Shown: piece after piece, positions 1-8,850 of the stretch | Layout: each line of letters opens with the position of its first letter | How positions within the stretch are numbered: position 1 is the first letter of the stretch | From: Halobacillus litoralis | GTDB lineage: Bacteria; Bacillota; Bacilli; Bacillales; Halobacillaceae | DNA: 64,000 nt | Direction: 5' to 3' | Assembly: GCF_004101865.1 (NCBI RefSeq) | Contig: NZ_CP026118.1 | Coordinates: 62,001 to 126,000, forward strand | Notes under the pieces: model-generated | Database searches by the model: none | What the model saw: only the letters and a program-made list of their open reading frames with translations | What the model was told of the DNA's origin: nothing | Made by a program: the position numbers and the translations under genes

Positions 1-607
1 TCTTTTGAACAGGATAAGAGTCGTGTCTTGTCATTTTATGATGAAAGAACACATCGTTCTTCGTAGTGACTCCAACCGGACCGTATTGTGGACTTTGAAA
101 AGTCGCTACATTGCTCGTTGAAGTTTTCGTTACATTTTTAGCAGTATGAATCTCATCATTCATCACAACGAGCACACCCTTGTCCTGCGCTTCATCACAA
201 CTTGCTACGCGAATTGCACTCAGCAAATTGTACATCCCATCAGCTCCAATTTCATTGCTGGATCTCATTGCTCCTGTTACAACCACAGGCTTTCTGGTTT
301 GTAAAAACAAATCCAGGAAATAGGCGGTTTCTTCCAAAGTATCTGTTCCATGTGTAATGACAATGCCATCGAAGGATTTTTTGGACATACGTTCATGGAT
401 ATACCTGCCTAATTTCAACATATGGTCAGGTCTGATATGCGGGGAAGGGAGATAAAAGAGAATATCATCCTCAATTTCGGTTTCTCCTCGCAATAGAGTA
501 GTTATTTCATCAAGCGGATGTTTTGATGAAGTATTGACCTCGCCTGTTTCTTTATTTTCTTTCATTGAAATTGTTCCACCTGTGTGAATTACTAAAATAC
601 GTTTCAT
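1..607 (-). CDS. ansA: L-asparaginase, 5' part (3' end outside window)
   Basis: Hydrolyses L-asparagine to aspartate and ammonia in the cytoplasm. The reverse strand encodes about 202 residues of an expected ~325, open at the left window edge. The N-terminus has the first catalytic Thr motif (HTGGTIS, residues 8–14) and the second active-site motif HGTDTLEET near residue 87, both diagnostic of bacterial type I asparaginases. The ATG at 607–605 is preceded by a GGTGGAAG ribosome site. It is divergent from prsW. The family call is firm; choosing ansA rather than an ansZ-type paralogue rests on the lack of a signal peptide. Confidence 0.93.
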   Translation of the reverse strand, partial: MKRILVIHTGGTISMKENKETGEVNTSSKHPLDEITTLLRGETEIEDDILFYLPSPHIRPDHMLKLGRYIHERMSKKSFDGIVITHGTDTLEETAYFLDLFLQTRKPVVVTGAMRSSNEIGADGMYNLLSAIRVASCDEAQDKGVLVVMNDEIHTAKNVTKTSTSNVATFQSPQYGPVGVTTKNDVFFHHKMTRHDSYPVQK

Positions 608-699
608 AACTTCCACCAACTTCCATTCAGTTATTCCTTTTCATATACCTTCATGATACGATGAATTGTAGGTTAAAGAAAGAGAGAGGATTGATTATT

Positions 700-1359
700 T
701 TGGCCATCTTAACTGCTGCCATATCTCCTGCTGTGGCCATTATGACCTTCATATATTTAAGTAAACGGATTGAATTAGAACCGTTCCCTTTAATTATCCG
801 TATGTTCATAATAGGAGTCATTATGGTGTTCCCCATCATGTTCATTCAATATGCATTCGAAGTGGAAAACATATTTCAGCATCCATTATTAAAGTCGTTC
901 TTCCTCGTAGGTCTAATGGAGGAATTCTTTAAATGGTTCTTTATAGTATTTGTCGCTTATCGCCACTCGGATTTTGATCATCACTATGATGGCATCATTT
1001 ATGCAGTTGCTGTAAGCTTAGGTTTTGCAACGATCGAAAATGTCATTTATTTGTTTTACAATGGTATTGAAATAGCTATGCTTCGAGCTATTTTCCCTGT
1101 TTCCTCACACGGTTTATTCGGAATTATCATGGGTTTCTATGTAGGGAAAGCCAAATTTACAACTGTAAAGTCAAAAATTTGTATGGCCTTTGCACTTTTC
1201 ATACCTGTAGCGCTCCATACGTTGTATGATTACATAATCACTGTGAACGAGAGTGCGTGGATGTATTGGATTACTCCTTTCATGATTATTTTATGGATCA
1301 TCGGCTTCCGCAAAATCAAAATAGCGAATCAACATCATGAAAAGTTATTGAAGTCCTGA
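700..1359 (+). CDS. prsW: PrsW glutamic-type intramembrane protease (RsiW site-1 cleavage)
   Basis: Polytopic membrane protease. In B. subtilis PrsW starts regulated proteolysis of the anti-sigma-W factor RsiW. The protein is hydrophobic with several membrane segments and carries the family motif EEFFK (about residue 74), a downstream HxxxxDG-like region with ENV, and the HTLYDY motif near the C-terminus. I chose the TTG at 700 because a GAGAGAGGA ribosome site lies 9 nt upstream and the protein then starts like B. subtilis PrsW at 219 residues. An ATG at 661 has no ribosome site. Its place just before sleB matches B. subtilis. Confidence 0.88.
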   Translation: MAILTAAISPAVAIMTFIYLSKRIELEPFPLIIRMFIIGVIMVFPIMFIQYAFEVENIFQHPLLKSFFLVGLMEEFFKWFFIVFVAYRHSDFDHHYDGIIYAVAVSLGFATIENVIYLFYNGIEIAMLRAIFPVSSHGLFGIIMGFYVGKAKFTTVKSKICMAFALFIPVALHTLYDYIITVNESAWMYWITPFMIILWIIGFRKIKIANQHHEKLLKS

Positions 1360-1624
1360 AAGAGTCTGGGATAAATGAATTTTCCCACTAGAAAACCCGA
1401 ATTCATTCGGGTTTTCTTTATGAAGCAATACATTCATACGCCGCTCCGGCAACATACTTCGTTTTCCGCGGGCACGGCCTCAGCCTACTCAGCAAGCAAA
1501 GACCGCTTCCTTCCGGGGGCTTCCGCTCGTGCTGTTCCGGCAGGTTGCCTATCCTCCAATTGATTCATTCTACTCTATTGTTCTTCTTTCCAGTGCCAGT
1601 TATCGTTTAGTCCCAGCCTCTTTC
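1358..1624. repeat. Non-coding element bounded by ~18-bp inverted ends
   Basis: GAAAGAGTCTGGGATAAA at 1358–1375 is mirrored by TTTAGTCCCAGCCTCTTTC at 1606–1624, differing by two substitutions and one base of length. Between them lie the prsW terminator and a GC-rich stretch (about 1440–1555) with short internal inverted repeats (GGCAAC … GTTGCC). An open frame at 1375–1563 has no ribosome site or recognisable protein. This looks like a miniature intergenic repeat as found in many Bacillaceae. Mobility is inference, because no target duplication could be identified. Confidence 0.5.
1392..1419 (+). terminator. Terminator after prsW
   Basis: 11-bp perfect stem AAAACCCGAAT / ATTCGGGTTTT with a 2-nt loop, followed by a T-rich stretch. 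It could act in both directions. Confidence 0.75.
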
Positions 1625-1673
1625 TATCCCTCCTTACTACCAAGTCACTTCCACACTTAAATTATCCGGTTCT

Positions 1674-1768
1674 GACGCCCAGACACTCGAGACATAAGCA
1701 ACTCCATTCTGTGGCAAAGAACGCCACGACATGGTTTTGTTTATGCTTGTCGTGTCTATCAGGGCGTC
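1674..1768. repeat. Long hairpin repeat, family H copy 1
   Basis: GACGCCCAGACAC (1674–1686) pairs with GTGTCT…GGGCGTC (1752–1768), leaving an ATCA bulge on the 3' arm. Inside, CATAAGCAA pairs with TTGTTTATG, and GTGGC (1711–1715) with GCCAC (1723–1727). The layout equals that of the copies near 36.6 and 56.0 kb, with different but still complementary arm sequences. It lies in the gap between prsW and sleB (1360–1852), which holds no gene. Confidence 0.6.
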
Positions 1769-1852
1769 TCCACATTAAATTTATGCATAATCTTTTGTTT
1801 CTGTTAAAAACTACCCCTATAACTAAACTATTGGGTCAGGGGTGGATGATGG

Positions 1853-2710
1853 ATGGTATGGAAAAAAGCTACGGTCGTATTTGTAGGGATAGCCTTATTG
1901 CTATTGCCTTTATCAGAGTGGAGCTATATCAAACCTGTCCAAGGGTTTTCTAATCAGGTCATACAGCAAGGTTCGACAGGGGAAGATGTCATTGAACTTC
2001 AATCCAGGTTGCAATACTTAGGTTTTTATAATGGAGATATTGATGGCGTTTTTGGTTGGGGAACATACTGGGCTGTGCGTAATTTCCAATATGAATTCGG
2101 GTTGGATATTGATGGATTGGTAGGGCAAGAAGTAAAGAATAAGTTAGTCAAGGCAAGTAAGTATGACAAAGGTTTTGTTAAAGAACAAATCAGACAAGGA
2201 AATGAATTCACTCATTACGGCGGCACACCAAAAGCACAGCAAACGAAGAAAAAACAAGACGATCAGCAGCAAACAGGTCAAAAAGCTCCTCAACAGGAGC
2301 AGGAACAGCAACAAGAAACAAAGGAACCTACAGCCGTAAACGTTCCAAGTGGTTATTCTCAGAACGATATTCAATTGATGGCAAACGCTGTTTATGGAGA
2401 AGCGCGTGGAGAGTCTTATGTTGGGCAAGTCGCTGTTGCGGCCGTTATTTTGAACAGGGTGAACAGCGCATCATTTCCTAACTCTGTGTCAGGAGTCATA
2501 TTTGAACCGCGAGCTTTCACAGCAGTCAGTGACGGTCAAATTTGGTTAGAACCGAATGAGCAGGCGAAAGAAGCAGTGTTAGATGCTATCAACGGCTGGG
2601 ATCCTTCAGCACAAGCATTGTACTATTTTAATCCGAATACAGCGACATCCAGCTGGATATGGTCAAGACCACAGATCAAACAAATCGGGAAACATATTTT
2701 CTGTAAATAG
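1853..2710 (+). CDS. sleB: Spore cortex-lytic enzyme SleB
   Basis: Lytic transglycosylase that degrades cortex peptidoglycan containing muramic lactam during germination. The 285-residue protein has an N-terminal signal/anchor (about 5–28), a peptidoglycan-binding domain (about 40–105, STGEDVIELQSRL), a Gln/Lys/Glu-rich linker (about 120–162) and the C-terminal catalytic domain with GEARGE holding the catalytic Glu (about residue 182). The length is slightly under the ~305 of B. subtilis. The ATG at 1853 follows a CAGGGGTGG site. It is 11 nt before ypeB, its obligate partner, so the two are surely co-transcribed. A sigma-G promoter is expected but I could not place one with confidence. Confidence 0.96.
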   Translation: MVWKKATVVFVGIALLLLPLSEWSYIKPVQGFSNQVIQQGSTGEDVIELQSRLQYLGFYNGDIDGVFGWGTYWAVRNFQYEFGLDIDGLVGQEVKNKLVKASKYDKGFVKEQIRQGNEFTHYGGTPKAQQTKKKQDDQQQTGQKAPQQEQEQQQETKEPTAVNVPSGYSQNDIQLMANAVYGEARGESYVGQVAVAAVILNRVNSASFPNSVSGVIFEPRAFTAVSDGQIWLEPNEQAKEAVLDAINGWDPSAQALYYFNPNTATSSWIWSRPQIKQIGKHIFCK

Positions 2711-2721
2711 GAGGTGGGCGT

Positions 2722-4062
2722 ATGACGCGATGGATTACCATCATAGTGTTGAGTATAGCATTAATAGGTGTAGGGGTTTGGGGTTACAAAGAGAATCAAG
2801 ATAAAAATGCTGTGCTGGTGCAAGCTGAAAATAGTTACCAGCGTGCCTTTCACGATCTGACATACAACATCGACCTTCTGCATGATAAGATTGGTTCAAG
2901 TTTAGCGATGAATTCTAGAGAGCGCTTGTCCCCTCAGTTGGCTGAGATTTGGAAAATTGCTTCAGAAGCGAATTCCGATGTTGGACAGCTGCCTTTGACT
3001 CTCCTTCCTTTTAATAAAACGGAAGAATTTTTATACGATATTGGGGAGTTTGCGTATCGTACGGCTGTAAGAGACTTAGAGAAAAAACCATTGAGCGAAG
3101 AAGAAATAAAAATGCTTGACCAGTTACATGAAAAATCAGGAGAAATAGAAAATGAATTGAGAAAAGTCCAGAACGTTGTGTTAGAAGATAATCTCAGATG
3201 GATGGATGTCCAGCTCGCTTTAGCTACGAATGACGAAGTCGGAGATAACACAATCGTAAATGGTTTTAAAACAGTAGAGAAATCAGTAGAAGGCTATGAA
3301 GGTTCAGTAATGCAGACTGGGTTTGGATCTTCTGGTGCTGAGAAAAGCTTTCGTCATTTACAAGGGGATAACATTTCTGAGAAAGAGGCGAAGAAAGTAG
3401 CAAGCAATTGGCTTGAAAAAGTTGACATCAATAAGTTGACTTTGACCAAGTCAGGTAAAGGGGCCGATGTCCCTACGTACACAGCTTCATTCCAAAATGG
3501 AAAGAGAAATGGCTATATCGATTTGACTGAAAAAGGCGGCCATCCTTTGACAATAATGATCAGTCGTCCTGTGAAAGAGGCAAACATCAGCTTGTATGAA
3601 GCCTCTGAAAAAGCGAAAAAATATGTTAAGGGTCTCGATATCTCTGAATTAGAACTTGTCGAAAGTAGTCAATACGATAAAATGGGAGTGTTCCGTTTCC
3701 TATACACAGAAAACGACATCCGTTTTTATCCAGATTCCATTGTGGTAAAAGTAGCTTTAGATAACGGTGAAGTGTTAGGGATGTCTGCAAGGGATTACTA
3801 CAATTTCCATAGTGAACGTGACTTGAATGAACCGGAAATCACTCTGGAAGAAGCTAGAGACAAAGTGAATCCAAACGTGGAAATTCAAGAACACCACCTT
3901 TCCGTCATCGAAAATGATATTCAAGAACAGGTTCTGTGTTATGAATTCCTGACAACTATGGAAAATACAACTTACCGTATTTTCATAAATGCTTCCACAG
4001 GGCAGGAAGAAAAAGTTGAAACATTGAAAAAGGCAGAAATGAAATTCAATCAGGAAGTATAG
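2722..4062 (+). CDS. ypeB: Germination protein YpeB
   Basis: Inner-membrane-associated spore protein needed for SleB localisation and stability; SleB and YpeB depend on each other. The 446-residue protein has one N-terminal membrane segment (about 4–22), a helical N-terminal half and C-terminal PepSY-type repeats (from about residue 215). The ATG follows AGGAGGTGGG. It is the second gene of the sleB–ypeB operon and is closed by a strong terminator. Confidence 0.96.
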   Translation: MTRWITIIVLSIALIGVGVWGYKENQDKNAVLVQAENSYQRAFHDLTYNIDLLHDKIGSSLAMNSRERLSPQLAEIWKIASEANSDVGQLPLTLLPFNKTEEFLYDIGEFAYRTAVRDLEKKPLSEEEIKMLDQLHEKSGEIENELRKVQNVVLEDNLRWMDVQLALATNDEVGDNTIVNGFKTVEKSVEGYEGSVMQTGFGSSGAEKSFRHLQGDNISEKEAKKVASNWLEKVDINKLTLTKSGKGADVPTYTASFQNGKRNGYIDLTEKGGHPLTIMISRPVKEANISLYEASEKAKKYVKGLDISELELVESSQYDKMGVFRFLYTENDIRFYPDSIVVKVALDNGEVLGMSARDYYNFHSERDLNEPEITLEEARDKVNPNVEIQEHHLSVIENDIQEQVLCYEFLTTMENTTYRIFINASTGQEEKVETLKKAEMKFNQEV

Positions 4063-4078
4063 CTATACATTTAACATT

Positions 4079-4110
4079 AAAGGAGCCGTCGTCAAGACGG
4101 TTCCTTTTTT
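4079..4110 (+). terminator. Terminator of sleB–ypeB
   Basis: AAGGAGCCGTC / GACGGTTCCTT stem with a 5-nt loop, followed by six T. Confidence 0.85.
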
Positions 4111-4149
4111 GATATTGGGAGTTCGTTACTGTATGAGGAGAGCAAGTGG

Positions 4150-4260
4150 GCTTGACACAACTCGCTGGGGGTATCGCCTGGCTCCTTCACCCGAGGAAAG
4201 CGAGTCATTCCCCGTCGCCCCGATCTACTGACCAAACTACTCGGAATCAATTCATGTGGA
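4150..4260. repeat. Degenerate GC-rich intergenic repeat
   Basis: The gap 4063–4395 contains no credible gene (an open frame at 4146–4337 has no ribosome site). Read on the minus strand, 4175–4225 gives a GGGAATGACTCGCTTTCC-type block that resembles the CGTTTTCCGCGGGC block at about 1460 and, from memory, intergenic repeats common in Bacillaceae. Weak evidence. Confidence 0.25.
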
Positions 4261-4395
4261 TAAGGGATCTTAAAGTATATTTAAGTAATGTTCAAAAGAA
4301 CTTGTGGATCATTTTACCTATAATCTTCCTTTTTTAATAAAGAAGTGAGATAATAAAACTGATACGATAGGCTTGTTTCAGAAGGGAGAATTGTG

Positions 4396-5058
4396 GTGAA
4401 AAACATAAAAATAGGGACCCCCTTAACCTTAGAAATTCAAAAACCGCATGAAAAAGAAATGGATCGATATAAATGTAAGATTGTGGACTTTGATGAAGAA
4501 AAACTTTATATTGATTATCCTTTACATACCCGGACAGGAAAGACAGGTTTTTTCTTGGATGGAAGTCAATTTCAAGCAAGCTTTGTAGGTGAGGACTCAT
4601 CGGTTTACTGGTTCAAAACTGAAGTGGTGACTAGAAAAAAGTTGAATATACCAGTCATCGTTCTCACTTTTCCTGGAATGGAAGAATTGACCCGGATCCA
4701 AAGACGTAAATATGTACGGGTGGATGCCTCCATTGATGTTGCAGTCCAGACAGGAGAGGCACTCTTCTCGACCCTCACCCAGGATGTAAGTGGTGGTGGT
4801 GTTATGCTGATCCAACGGAAAACCCAAAAGTTAGCGGAAGGGCATAAATTGAACTTGACTCTCGTCTTACCGATGAACTCTGGGGATTATCATTACATTG
4901 AAGCGACGGGGACGGTAATTCGGGTGATTGCCGCTGAAGGGAATCAGCCAGACCGTGTATCAGTCGAGTTCGTGGATATTCAAGAAAAGGACCGGCAGTT
5001 GATTATTCGCTATTGTTTTGATCAGCAAATGCAAAAAAGGATGAAGGCGTTGAGATAG
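4396..5058 (+). CDS. ypfA: PilZ-domain c-di-GMP receptor, flagellar brake type (YpfA)
   Basis: About 220 residues with an N-terminal YcgR-like domain followed by a PilZ domain. The c-di-GMP signature is intact: RRKYVR (about residues 102–107) and DVSGGG (about 130–135). In B. subtilis the orthologue YpfA (DgrA) binds c-di-GMP and inhibits motility. Two GTG codons (4393, 4396) follow the GAAGGGAG site; I prefer the second for spacing. The gene stands alone before cmk, as in B. subtilis. The small ypfB reading frame is not seen. Confidence 0.88.
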   Translation: MKNIKIGTPLTLEIQKPHEKEMDRYKCKIVDFDEEKLYIDYPLHTRTGKTGFFLDGSQFQASFVGEDSSVYWFKTEVVTRKKLNIPVIVLTFPGMEELTRIQRRKYVRVDASIDVAVQTGEALFSTLTQDVSGGGVMLIQRKTQKLAEGHKLNLTLVLPMNSGDYHYIEATGTVIRVIAAEGNQPDRVSVEFVDIQEKDRQLIIRYCFDQQMQKRMKALR

Positions 5059-5201
5059 ACGGAAATTCATAGATTTTCAATCAAAAGTTATGTTATTCTT
5101 GACAGTGTTAATCAGGCAAACACATATCTTACTAATCACAACGCTATCCCCGATCAGGGGACGGTTTGTTTTAGTTAGAGCAGATGGAGGAAGAATGACA
5201 A

Positions 5202-5882
5202 ATGAACACAATGACTATTGCAATTGACGGCCCAGCGGCTGCCGGAAAAAGTACCGTAGCAAAGAAAGTCGCAGAGGAACTATCATTTATATATGTAGAT
5301 ACAGGAGCCATGTACCGGGCGCTGACATGGAAAGCGCTCCAAAAGGGCATCTCTTTGGAAAATGAATTATCGCTGGCAGAACTCCTTCAACAAACGGACT
5401 TGAACCTCGTCCAAAGTAAAAACGGGCAGCGAGTCATGTTAGATAATAAAGATGTCTCCGATGAAATTCGTACAGATGACGTGACTAACAAGGTGTCAAT
5501 CGTAGCCAAACATAAACTGGTACGAGAAGAAATGGTACGCCGTCAACAAGAACTTGTGAAAGACCGCGGTGTAGTCATGGATGGAAGGGACATTGGGACT
5601 CATGTGCTCCCTGATGCGGAAGTGAAAATTTTCATGATTGCCTCCGTTGAAGAACGAGCAGAGCGTCGCCATAAAGAAAACGTCGAAAAAGGGTATCAGT
5701 CAGACATTCAACAGTTAAAAGAGGATATCCGAAAACGAGATGAAATAGACTCCAATCGGGAAATCGCTCCATTGGTAAAGGCTGCTGATGCCATTGAGGT
5801 GGATACCACAGCCATGGGTATCAACGAGGTTGTGGCACGTATTTTGACTATTGTAAAAGAAAAAAGCATGAAGGAGGGTTGA
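5202..5882 (+). CDS. cmk: Cytidylate kinase
   Basis: Phosphorylates CMP and dCMP using ATP. The 226-residue protein begins with the P-loop GPAAAGKST (about 10–18), then DTGAMYRA, the CMP-binding DGRDIGT (about 126) and RAERRHKE in the lid. The length is normal. It lies 3 nt before plsC with a strong AAGGAGGGTTGAG site between them, which suggests one transcript for nucleotide and phospholipid genes. The upstream TTGACA at 5099 lacks a good −10, so I call no promoter. Confidence 0.96.
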   Translation: MNTMTIAIDGPAAAGKSTVAKKVAEELSFIYVDTGAMYRALTWKALQKGISLENELSLAELLQQTDLNLVQSKNGQRVMLDNKDVSDEIRTDDVTNKVSIVAKHKLVREEMVRRQQELVKDRGVVMDGRDIGTHVLPDAEVKIFMIASVEERAERRHKENVEKGYQSDIQQLKEDIRKRDEIDSNREIAPLVKAADAIEVDTTAMGINEVVARILTIVKEKSMKEG

Positions 5883-5885
5883 GCG

Positions 5886-6467
5886 ATGAATCTTTATAAA
5901 CTCGGTAAAGCCCTGTGCAGTGTCATTTTCTACCCGATGTACCGCATTAAAGTAATCGGAAGAGAAAATATACCTGCAAAAGGTCCAGTCATCATTTGCT
6001 CTAATCATATTTCAAATGTAGATCCGCCGGTTGTGGGAATTACCAACAATCGTAATATTTACTTCCTTGCTAAAGAAGAATTGTTTGAAAACCCCATAAT
6101 TGGGGGAATATTGAAAAGAGTCCATGCTTTTCCGATCAAACGTGGCATGAGAGACCGTAATGCTTTACGTAAAGGCTTGGAAATTCTTAAAAAAGGGAAT
6201 GCACTGGGCTTGTTCCCAGAAGGCTCCCGACAAAAGAGCGGGGAAGTAGGTAAAGGTCTCGCCGGAGCCGGCTTTTTCGCTTTGCGTTCTGAAGCTTATA
6301 TCGTTCCATGTGCAATCATAGGTCCTTATAGGAAGTTCAAACAGCTGAAAGTCGTGTATGGGGAACCCATTGATATGTCACAGTATCGTGAAGAAAAAGC
6401 TTCCGCTCAAGTTGTCACTGACCGGATCATGGAAGAAATCAGACAATTGCATAAAATTCATCAATGA
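5886..6467 (+). CDS. plsC: 1-acyl-sn-glycerol-3-phosphate acyltransferase
   Basis: Makes phosphatidic acid from lysophosphatidic acid at the inner membrane face. The 193-residue protein has the acyltransferase motifs in order: NHISNVDPP (catalytic NHx4D, about residue 40), the FPIKRG block (about 83) and FPEGSRQKSG (EGxR, about 111). The N-terminus is hydrophobic. It is the second gene of the cmk–plsC unit, followed by a 100-nt gap before the S1-domain gene. Confidence 0.93.
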   Translation: MNLYKLGKALCSVIFYPMYRIKVIGRENIPAKGPVIICSNHISNVDPPVVGITNNRNIYFLAKEELFENPIIGGILKRVHAFPIKRGMRDRNALRKGLEILKKGNALGLFPEGSRQKSGEVGKGLAGAGFFALRSEAYIVPCAIIGPYRKFKQLKVVYGEPIDMSQYREEKASAQVVTDRIMEEIRQLHKIHQ

Positions 6468-6569
6468 TGAGACCTAATCACTTGACAAAATGCTCTAAAT
6501 ATTAGAAGTTAGACAAAAGGGCATTTCTGTATTTTAGGTTGTGTCGGAAATTGAAGGAGGTAGCTTGGT

Positions 6570-7712
6570 ATGGATGAAATGAATCAAGAAGTATCAGGAA
6601 TGAATGAATTCTCTGCAGGGGACATCGTGACTGGTAAAGTCGTGAAGATTGAAGAAAAACAAGTCCTTGTAGATGTTGGATATAAAGTCGAGGGGATTGT
6701 ACCCATCAGTGAACTATCCAGCCTTCATGTAGAAAAAGCTTCAGATGCAGTCAGTGAAGGGGACGAACTGACATTGCAAGTCAAGAAAGTGGAAGATGAT
6801 GAAATCGTACTTTCCAAACGTGCTGTCGATGCAGATAAAGCATGGCAGGACTTAGAAGCTAAATTCGAAAGTGGAGAAATTTTTGAAGCGGAAGTCAAAG
6901 ATGTCGTTAAAGGCGGTTTAGTCGTTGATATCGGACTCCGTGGATTCATTCCAGCTTCATTGGTCGAAACGTATTACGTTGAAGATTTTGAAGACTACAA
7001 AGGAAAGAGCTTATCTTTGAAAGTCGTGGAATTGGATCGTGAACAAAACCGTGTCATCCTCTCCCATCGTGCTGTCGTTGAAGAAGAAGAATCAGCTAAA
7101 AAGTATGATGTGCTTCAGTCACTAGAAGAAGGTCAGGTGATCGAAGGTACTGTACAACGTTTGACAGACTTTGGTGCTTTCGTAAATCTTGGAGGTATTG
7201 ACGGACTCGTACATATCTCCCAGCTATCACACCAGCACGTTGAAAAAGCGTCTGATGTAGTGGAAGAAGGTCAAACTGTCAAAGTGAAAGTGCTTTCTGT
7301 CGATCGTGACAATGAAAGAATTTCTCTTTCATTAAAAGCGACTCAACCAGGACCTTGGCACGAAATTCAATCTAAAGTAAGCTCTGGAGAAGTGCTGGAG
7401 GGAACTGTACGCCGTCTTGTAAGCTTCGGTGCTTTTGTCGAAGTATTCCCAGGTGTAGAAGGCCTTGTACACATTTCTCAAATTTCCAACCGTCACATCG
7501 GGACTCCAGATGAGGTTCTTGAAGAAGGGCAGACCGTGGAAGTGAAAGTCCTTGATGTAGATGAAAACGCGAAACGCCTATCACTGAGCATGAAAGAACT
7601 TGAGCGTGAAGAAGCACGTGCTGAAATCCAGCAATACGAAAAAGAAGATGATAGTTCCGGCTTCTCACTCAGTGACATGATCGGAGACAAATTAGACAAA
7701 TATAAAAAATAA
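6570..7712 (+). CDS. rpsA: S1 RNA-binding protein, four S1 domains (YpfD / RpsA-like)
   Basis: Carries four tandem S1 domains, each recognisable by a [24 protein letters not shown] or GEVLEGTV opening and an HISQLS/HISQIS-type core (about residues 15–85, 100–170, 187–257, 272–342). At 380 residues it is the short Firmicute form, shorter than the six-domain proteobacterial ribosomal protein S1, and is not a standard ribosomal subunit in B. subtilis. A strong AAGGAGGTAG site precedes the ATG. It binds RNA, with a probable role in translation or RNA turnover; the exact role is unclear. Confidence 0.92.
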   Translation: MDEMNQEVSGMNEFSAGDIVTGKVVKIEEKQVLVDVGYKVEGIVPISELSSLHVEKASDAVSEGDELTLQVKKVEDDEIVLSKRAVDADKAWQDLEAKFESGEIFEAEVKDVVKGGLVVDIGLRGFIPASLVETYYVEDFEDYKGKSLSLKVVELDREQNRVILSHRAVVEEEESAKKYDVLQSLEEGQVIEGTVQRLTDFGAFVNLGGIDGLVHISQLSHQHVEKASDVVEEGQTVKVKVLSVDRDNERISLSLKATQPGPWHEIQSKVSSGEVLEGTVRRLVSFGAFVEVFPGVEGLVHISQISNRHIGTPDEVLEEGQTVEVKVLDVDENAKRLSLSMKELEREEARAEIQQYEKEDDSSGFSLSDMIGDKLDKYKK

Positions 7713-7728
7713 TGATTGGGTGATGGAT

Positions 7729-8763
7729 ATGAGTAGAGCTGAGAGAAAGGTCGATCATATCCGCCATGCCTTAGGTCATGAACGGGAATTTCACAACCAT
7801 TTCGATGATGTGGAAATCGTCCATCAGAGTCTGGCTAGGATGGACTTCAATCAATTAAGCATAGCAACACAAGTAGGGGAACTTAAATTAAGTTCCCCTC
7901 TTTTTGTTAATGCCATGACTGGCGGAGGCGGGAAAGAAACAGAAGCGATCAATCGCGATTTAGCCTTAGCGGCCAAGGAGACAGGTATCAGCATGGCTGT
8001 AGGCTCTCAAATGTCCGCAATTAAAGATACCGAGGAGCGCAGTACCTATGAGGTTGTGAGAACTGTGAATCCTGAGGGAATCATATTTGCAAATGTAGGA
8101 AGTGAAGCAACTTTGCCACAAGCGAGAGAAGCGATCTCTATGATTAAAGCTGATGCCCTGCAAATTCATATTAATACTTTGCAAGAATTGATCATGCCTG
8201 AAGGCGACAGGGATTTCACCAAACGTCTCCATAACATCCAACGTATAGTCGATGCGCTTGATATTCCTGTAATTGTCAAAGAAGTCGGTTATGGGATGTC
8301 GAAAGAAACCGCACGGACTCTTCTTTCTATGGGCGTTCGTTATTTGGATGTAGCTGGGAGGGGCGGAACGAATTTTTCAAAAGTAGAAAATATGCGGAGG
8401 AATCGACCGTTTGCTTCTTATGATAACTGGGGGATTCCGACACCGTCTTCTGTATGTGAAGTCTCCATGATCCAGGATGATTTTCATGTTCTCGCTTCAG
8501 GTGGCATAAGAAATGGTCTGGATGGTGCTAAAGCATTGATTCTCGGGGCTAAGGGGTTCGGAATGGCTGGTGGATTGTTGAAAGTATTAGTCAAAGAGGG
8601 AGAAGAAGCTGTAATTGATGAAATCAACCATATTCATAAAGAAGTGAAAATGTGCATGATGCTTCTTAATGCACCTTCTCCTTTAGAACTTAGAGGAAAG
8701 CCACACGTCTTATTCGGCCAAACCAAAGAATGGGTAGAACAAAGAGGAATGAACAGTCTATGA
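7729..8763 (+). CDS. fni: Type 2 isopentenyl-diphosphate delta-isomerase
   Basis: FMN- and NADPH-dependent enzyme that interconverts IPP and DMAPP for isoprenoid synthesis. The protein has the N-terminal RAERKVDHIRHAL motif, NAMTGGGG, DALQIHIN and DVAGRGGTN flavin/substrate motifs and the C-terminal GGIRNGLDGAKAL block. I use the ATG at 7729 because the protein then starts as MSRAERK, as in known Fni proteins, with GGGTGAT as ribosome site. A GTG at 7720 would overlap that site. It feeds precursors to the HepS/HepT prenyl synthase encoded 10 kb downstream. Confidence 0.95.
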   Translation: MSRAERKVDHIRHALGHEREFHNHFDDVEIVHQSLARMDFNQLSIATQVGELKLSSPLFVNAMTGGGGKETEAINRDLALAAKETGISMAVGSQMSAIKDTEERSTYEVVRTVNPEGIIFANVGSEATLPQAREAISMIKADALQIHINTLQELIMPEGDRDFTKRLHNIQRIVDALDIPVIVKEVGYGMSKETARTLLSMGVRYLDVAGRGGTNFSKVENMRRNRPFASYDNWGIPTPSSVCEVSMIQDDFHVLASGGIRNGLDGAKALILGAKGFGMAGGLLKVLVKEGEEAVIDEINHIHKEVKMCMMLLNAPSPLELRGKPHVLFGQTKEWVEQRGMNSL

Positions 8764-8785
8764 CAATAGTCATAGGCTTTTTTAT
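8758..8785 (+). terminator. Terminator overlapping the fni stop codon
   Basis: Perfect 7-bp stem CTATGAC / GTCATAG with loop AATA, followed by GCTTTTTTATTTT. The stem includes the stop codon. Confidence 0.7.
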
Positions 8786-8850
8786 TTTATTAGACGTTTA
8801 AACGTCCTGGGAACCACACATAATAATTGAGAAAGGGTGGAGAGGAAAAA

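Noticed and set aside
1375..1563. 62-codon open frame after prsW
   Set aside because: Lies within the inverted-end repeat element, starts before the terminator and has no ribosome site.
4146..4337. 63-codon open frame between ypeB and ypfA
   Set aside because: No ribosome site, composition of an intergenic repeat, no protein family.
5099..5130. Promoter TTGACA before cmk
   Set aside because: The −35 is perfect but the best −10 (TATCTT) is 20 nt away, and nearer candidates are poor.
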